Shown: piece after piece, positions 61,277 to 64,000 of the stretch
Layout of the letters: each line of letters opens with the position of its first letter
Position numbering within the stretch: position 1 is the stretch's first letter
DNA from: Sideroxydans sp. CL21
Lineage (GTDB): Bacteria; Pseudomonadota; Gammaproteobacteria; Burkholderiales; Gallionellaceae
Length of the DNA: 64,000 nucleotides
Direction: 5' to 3'
Assembly (NCBI RefSeq): GCF_902459525.1
Contig: NZ_LR699166.1
Location: forward strand, 473,501-537,500
Notes under the pieces: model-generated
Told to the model about the DNA's origin: nothing
The model's input: the letters and a program-made list of their open reading frames with translations, nothing else
Databases searched by the model: none
Made by a program: the position numbers and the translations under genes

Positions 61277-61837
61277 TCATGATCGCGCCCGCTTTACCGG
61301 CTTGGGGGTCAGTACTCGAATCAGGGTGGCTACGCCATCGCGCACTTCATTTGCAGACTCTCTGTTAAGCCGCGCTTGATGCATGACGGCCAGCCCGATG
61401 ATGGTGGCGTGAAACAATCGTGCTGCTTCATCGTCTGCAGCGATGCCCGCCTCTTGCAGCAGATGTTGCATGACAGTGCGCGTATGCCGGATCAGCTTGC
61501 GCAGCAGTTTGCGGATATCGGGGTCGCTGTCGGCGGCGACGATCAGACCGATAAACACGCGTGGTGGAATGCCTTCGATCAAGATCTTCGAAACTGCATC
61601 CGCCAGTGTCTTGCCCTGCGGCTTCGCCTGCAACTGCATGGCCACATTGTCCATCACGCTGAAAATCGTGAACTCGGCAATCGCCAATAAAAGATTGGCG
61701 CGAGTCGGGAAGTAGTAGGTCAGGTGGCTTTGTTTGATGCGGGCCGCCTGCGCGATCCTGGGCTGTGTCAGTGCGGCCACGCCTTTTTCGCGCAACAGCG
61801 TCGAGCCTGCAATCAGAATGTCTTCCCTGATGCCCAT
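61277..61837 (-). CDS. cecR: TetR-family regulator, CecR-like
   Basis: This 186-residue protein has an N-terminal helix-turn-helix (residues 5-55, with GVAALTQPRIAQAARIKQSH and LTYYFPTRANLLLAI) and a ligand-binding C-terminal domain. It precedes the HlyD-ATPase-permease genes on the same strand, exactly as cecR precedes ybhGFSR in E. coli, so it probably represses this exporter. The operator is not identified here. Confidence 0.88.
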   Translation of the reverse strand: MGIREDILIAGSTLLREKGVAALTQPRIAQAARIKQSHLTYYFPTRANLLLAIAEFTIFSVMDNVAMQLQAKPQGKTLADAVSKILIEGIPPRVFIGLIVAADSDPDIRKLLRKLIRHTRTVMQHLLQEAGIAADDEAARLFHATIIGLAVMHQARLNRESANEVRDGVATLIRVLTPKPVKRARS

Positions 61838-61916
61838 TTATCCACCCGGAAGTCGCTTCGGTTTGGTAAGGCTACCAATTTTGTCCGCGAACTTCAAATT
61901 TATCCGGGATCGCTGA

Positions 61917-61952
61917 AAATGAAAACGCCCGTCTCTGTTGCAGAGACGGGCG
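61917..61952 (-). terminator. Rho-independent terminator after lpdA
   Basis: A 12-pair perfect stem, CGCCCGTCTCTG and CAGAGACGGGCG, encloses a three-base loop. Read on the minus strand it is followed by TTTTCATTTT. It begins 14 bases after the lpdA stop. Confidence 0.93.
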
Positions 61953-61966
61953 CATTGAAGGAATGA

Positions 61967-63721
61967 TCAGTGCTTTTTTTTCGGGGAAATCAGGTCTGTG
62001 ATGGTGCCTTCCGCCATCTCTGCAGCGAAGCACAGGGTTTCGGACAGCGTCGGGTGCGGGTGGATGGTGAGGCCGATGTCTTCCATGTCGGCACCCATTT
62101 CCAGTGCCAGCACGCCTTCGGCGATCAGTTCGCCTGCATTCACGCCGACGATGCCCATGCCGAGGATGCGGCGCGAGGTCGGATCCAGCAGCACTTTGGT
62201 TATCCCCTCGGGGCGGCCCACTGAACCTGCACGGCCGGAGGCCATCCACGGGAAGGAAGCTTTTTCGTAGGTGACGCCTTTGGCCTGCGCTTGCGTTTCG
62301 GTCAGTCCCATCCATGCCACTTCGGGATCGGTGTAGGCCACGGAAGGAATCGTCATCGGTTCGAAGAAGGCCTTGTGTCCGGCGATGTTCTCCGCCGCGA
62401 CCTTGCCTTCATGCACCGCCTTGTGTGCCAGCATCGGGTCGCCGACGATGTCGCCGATGGCGAAGATGTGCGGCACGTTGGTGCGCATCTGTTTGTCCAC
62501 GGGGATGAAGCCGCGCTCGTTCACGGTCAGGCCTGCCGCTTCGGCGTTGATCTCGCGCCCGTTCGGGCGGCGGCCCACGGCCATCAGCACCTTGTCGTAC
62601 ACCTGCGCTTCGGCAGGTGCCTGTTCGCCTTCGAAAGTGACCTTCAGTCCAGCTTTGGTCGCCTCGATCTTCGTGACCTTGGTTTTCAGCATGATGGCTT
62701 CGTAGCGCTTGGCGATGCGGGTGTGCAGCGGCTTGACCAAGTCCTTGTCCGCGCCGGGCATCAATTGGTCCATCAACTCGACCACCGTGATCTTGGAACC
62801 GAGTGCGTCATACACCGTCGCCATTTCCAGGCCGATGATGCCGCCGCCGATGACCAGCATGCGCTTCGGGATATCCTTCAGTGCCAAGGCGCCGGTGGAA
62901 TCGATCATACGCGGATCGTCGTAGGGGAAGCCCGGGATGCGCGCCACGCTGGAACCGGCGGCCACGATCGCATTGTCGAACGTGACGGTCTTCACGCCGT
63001 CGGCGGTTTGCACAGACAGGCTGTTGGGCGAGGAGAATTGTGCCTTGCCGCTCAATACCTGCACCTTGCGTTGCTTGGCGAGTCCGGCCAGGCCGCCGGT
63101 GGATTTGGAGATCACGCTCTCCTTCCACGCGCGGATGCCGTCGATGTCGATCTTGGGCTTGCCGAAAGTCACGCCGTGATGGCCGACCTCTTCCGCTTCC
63201 GTGATGACCTTGGCCACATGCAACAGCGCTTTGGACGGGATACAACCGACATTGAGGCACACGCCGCCAAGTGCGGATTCCTTCTCGATCAATACGACCT
63301 GCTTGCCGAGGTCGGCGGCACGGAATGCCGCGGTATAGCCGCCGGGGCCGGCGCCGAGAACGACGACTTCGGCATGTAGATCCGAGGATACGGGATTCGG
63401 GATTCGGGACTCAGGGGTGGGGGCTGCGGGTGCGGACGCGACGGCGGGTTTTACTGAATCCTGTTTCCCGTCTCCTGTATCCTGACTTTCAAGCAGCAGA
63501 ATCACCGAACCTTCACTGACCTTGTCGCCCACCTTGATCTTGATCTGTTTCACCACGCCTGCAACGGGAGACGGCACGTCCACTGTGGCTTTGTCTGTTT
63601 CCAGCGAAACGAGGGCTTGCTCCTTTGCGATTCGATCGCCGGGTTTTACCGAGATCTCGATGACGGCGACATTTTTGAAGCTCCCGATGTCAGGGACTTT
63701 GATTTCAATGGTTTGGCTCAT
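61967..63721 (-). CDS. lpdA: Dihydrolipoyl dehydrogenase with fused N-terminal lipoyl domain
   Basis: This 584-residue flavoprotein has an N-terminal lipoyl domain (residues 3-77; Lys44 in LETDKATVDVPSP is the lipoylation site). A linker and the FAD-dependent disulfide reductase follow: VVLGAGPGGYTAAFRAADLG, redox cysteines in GGVCLNVGCIPSKALL, and the C-terminal His-Glu active-site region AIHPHPTLSE-like word (TIHPHPTLSE). It regenerates the lipoamide of pyruvate or 2-oxoglutarate dehydrogenase. The linker (about 79-113) is coded by a palindromic repeat (63383-63485). No aceE or aceF is next to it; proA is upstream on the same strand. Confidence 0.94.
   Translation of the reverse strand: MSQTIEIKVPDIGSFKNVAVIEISVKPGDRIAKEQALVSLETDKATVDVPSPVAGVVKQIKIKVGDKVSEGSVILLLESQDTGDGKQDSVKPAVASAPAAPTPESRIPNPVSSDLHAEVVVLGAGPGGYTAAFRAADLGKQVVLIEKESALGGVCLNVGCIPSKALLHVAKVITEAEEVGHHGVTFGKPKIDIDGIRAWKESVISKSTGGLAGLAKQRKVQVLSGKAQFSSPNSLSVQTADGVKTVTFDNAIVAAGSSVARIPGFPYDDPRMIDSTGALALKDIPKRMLVIGGGIIGLEMATVYDALGSKITVVELMDQLMPGADKDLVKPLHTRIAKRYEAIMLKTKVTKIEATKAGLKVTFEGEQAPAEAQVYDKVLMAVGRRPNGREINAEAAGLTVNERGFIPVDKQMRTNVPHIFAIGDIVGDPMLAHKAVHEGKVAAENIAGHKAFFEPMTIPSVAYTDPEVAWMGLTETQAQAKGVTYEKASFPWMASGRAGSVGRPEGITKVLLDPTSRRILGMGIVGVNAGELIAEGVLALEMGADMEDIGLTIHPHPTLSETLCFAAEMAEGTITDLISPKKKH
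63383..63485. repeat. Palindromic repeat inside the lpdA linker
   Basis: The left arm (63383-63412, GGATACGGGATTCGG and following) and the right arm (63455-63485) are imperfect inverted copies around a 42-base centre. They share GGATAC, GGATTC and GACTCAGG words with the arms that flank the four-helix gene. The insert is translated in frame (part of it as TPESRIPNPVSSD) in the flexible linker between lipoyl domain and reductase. Confidence 0.75.
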
Positions 63722-63739
63722 GTTTTTCTCTCTTATTAT

Positions 63740-64000
63740 TTAGACTCTGATTTGCCCGTTGCCGAGCACAATGTACTTCTGCGAAGTCAATCCTTCCAAT
63801 CCTACCGGCCCGCGTGCATGAATTTTGTCGGTGGAAATGCCGATTTCAGCGCCCAGGCCGTACTCGAAACCGTCTGCAAAGCGTGTCGAAGCATTGACCA
63901 TGACGCTGCTGGAATCCACTTCTCTCAGGAAACGCATCGCTTTGGTGTAGTTCTCCGTCACGATACTGTCGGTATGTTGTGAGCCGTAGGTGTCGATATG
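63740..64000 (-). CDS. proA: Gamma-glutamyl phosphate reductase, C-terminal part
   Basis: Only the last about 86 residues are in the window; the gene starts beyond its right end. The visible part reads [17 protein letters not shown], then [20 protein letters not shown] and [19 protein letters not shown]. This is the conserved C-terminal part of ProA, the second enzyme of proline synthesis. The stop lies 18 bases before lpdA on the same strand, so the two may be co-transcribed. Confidence 0.95.
   Translation of the reverse strand, partial: HIDTYGSQHTDSIVTENYTKAMRFLREVDSSSVMVNASTRFADGFEYGLGAEIGISTDKIHARGPVGLEGLTSQKYIVLGNGQIRV

Noticed and set aside
63383-63485. Possible CRISPR-like repeat cluster in lpdA
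   Set aside because: Only one inverted pair is present, with no regular spacers, and it is translated in frame.

Overview
The window is a gene-dense stretch of a moderately GC-rich proteobacterial chromosome with no rRNA, tRNA, CRISPR array, integrase or transposase that I could recognise. The gene set (miaB-ybeZ-ybeY-corC, soluble transhydrogenase, dcd with a small partner gene, an Adi/Ldc-type decarboxylase, a cecR-ybhGFSR-like ABC exporter) and the abundance of short palindromic intergenic repeats suggest a betaproteobacterium, perhaps of the Nitrosomonadales/Gallionellaceae kind. That placement is inference only.

Layout. 1-7.8 kb: RNA-modification and envelope genes (end of miaB, ybeZ, ybeY, corC, lplT, a RluF-like pseudouridine synthase, marC, a cyclic-nucleotide-binding protein, lnt). 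8-16 kb: a tripartite RND efflux operon followed by a small PepSY protein and a QseB/PmrA-type two-component system. CTTAAG-type tandem boxes precede both units, so the system probably controls the pump and itself. 16-28 kb: cytochrome b561, sth, metG (carrying two in-frame palindromic repeats), dcd, an amino-acid decarboxylase with a 28-residue leader frame, hslR, a thioredoxin-like protein, an HD-GYP protein, an aldo/keto reductase and a small porin-like protein. 28-33 kb: a highly charged secreted repeat protein, then the minus-strand group rlhA-like U32 protein, an unassigned ATP-grasp protein and serC.

33.5-41.3 kb: a dedicated TonB system (exbD, tonB, TonB-dependent receptor, exbB) directly followed by two secreted phosphatases (a phospholipase C/acid phosphatase-type phosphoesterase and PhoX). 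It reads as a phosphorus-scavenging locus. 41.6-44.0 kb: an isolated, AT-richer gene for a CHAT (caspase-like) protease with an apparent His/Cys dyad, the best candidate for an acquired, possibly defence-related gene. 44-52 kb: a CPA2 antiporter, chrA, a small HEAGH membrane protein, the thyA - four-helix-bundle - folA operon, a divergent M17 aminopeptidase and an EEP-family hydrolase.

52-64 kb: a five-PAS GGDEF-EAL protein with a tandem PAS duplication, yqaA, the cecR-ybhGFSR-like exporter operon, lpdA with a fused lipoyl domain, and the end of proA. A recurring theme is repeat DNA that has entered coding sequence in frame: metG twice, the lpdA linker, the folA 5' end, and probably the N terminus of one ABC permease.
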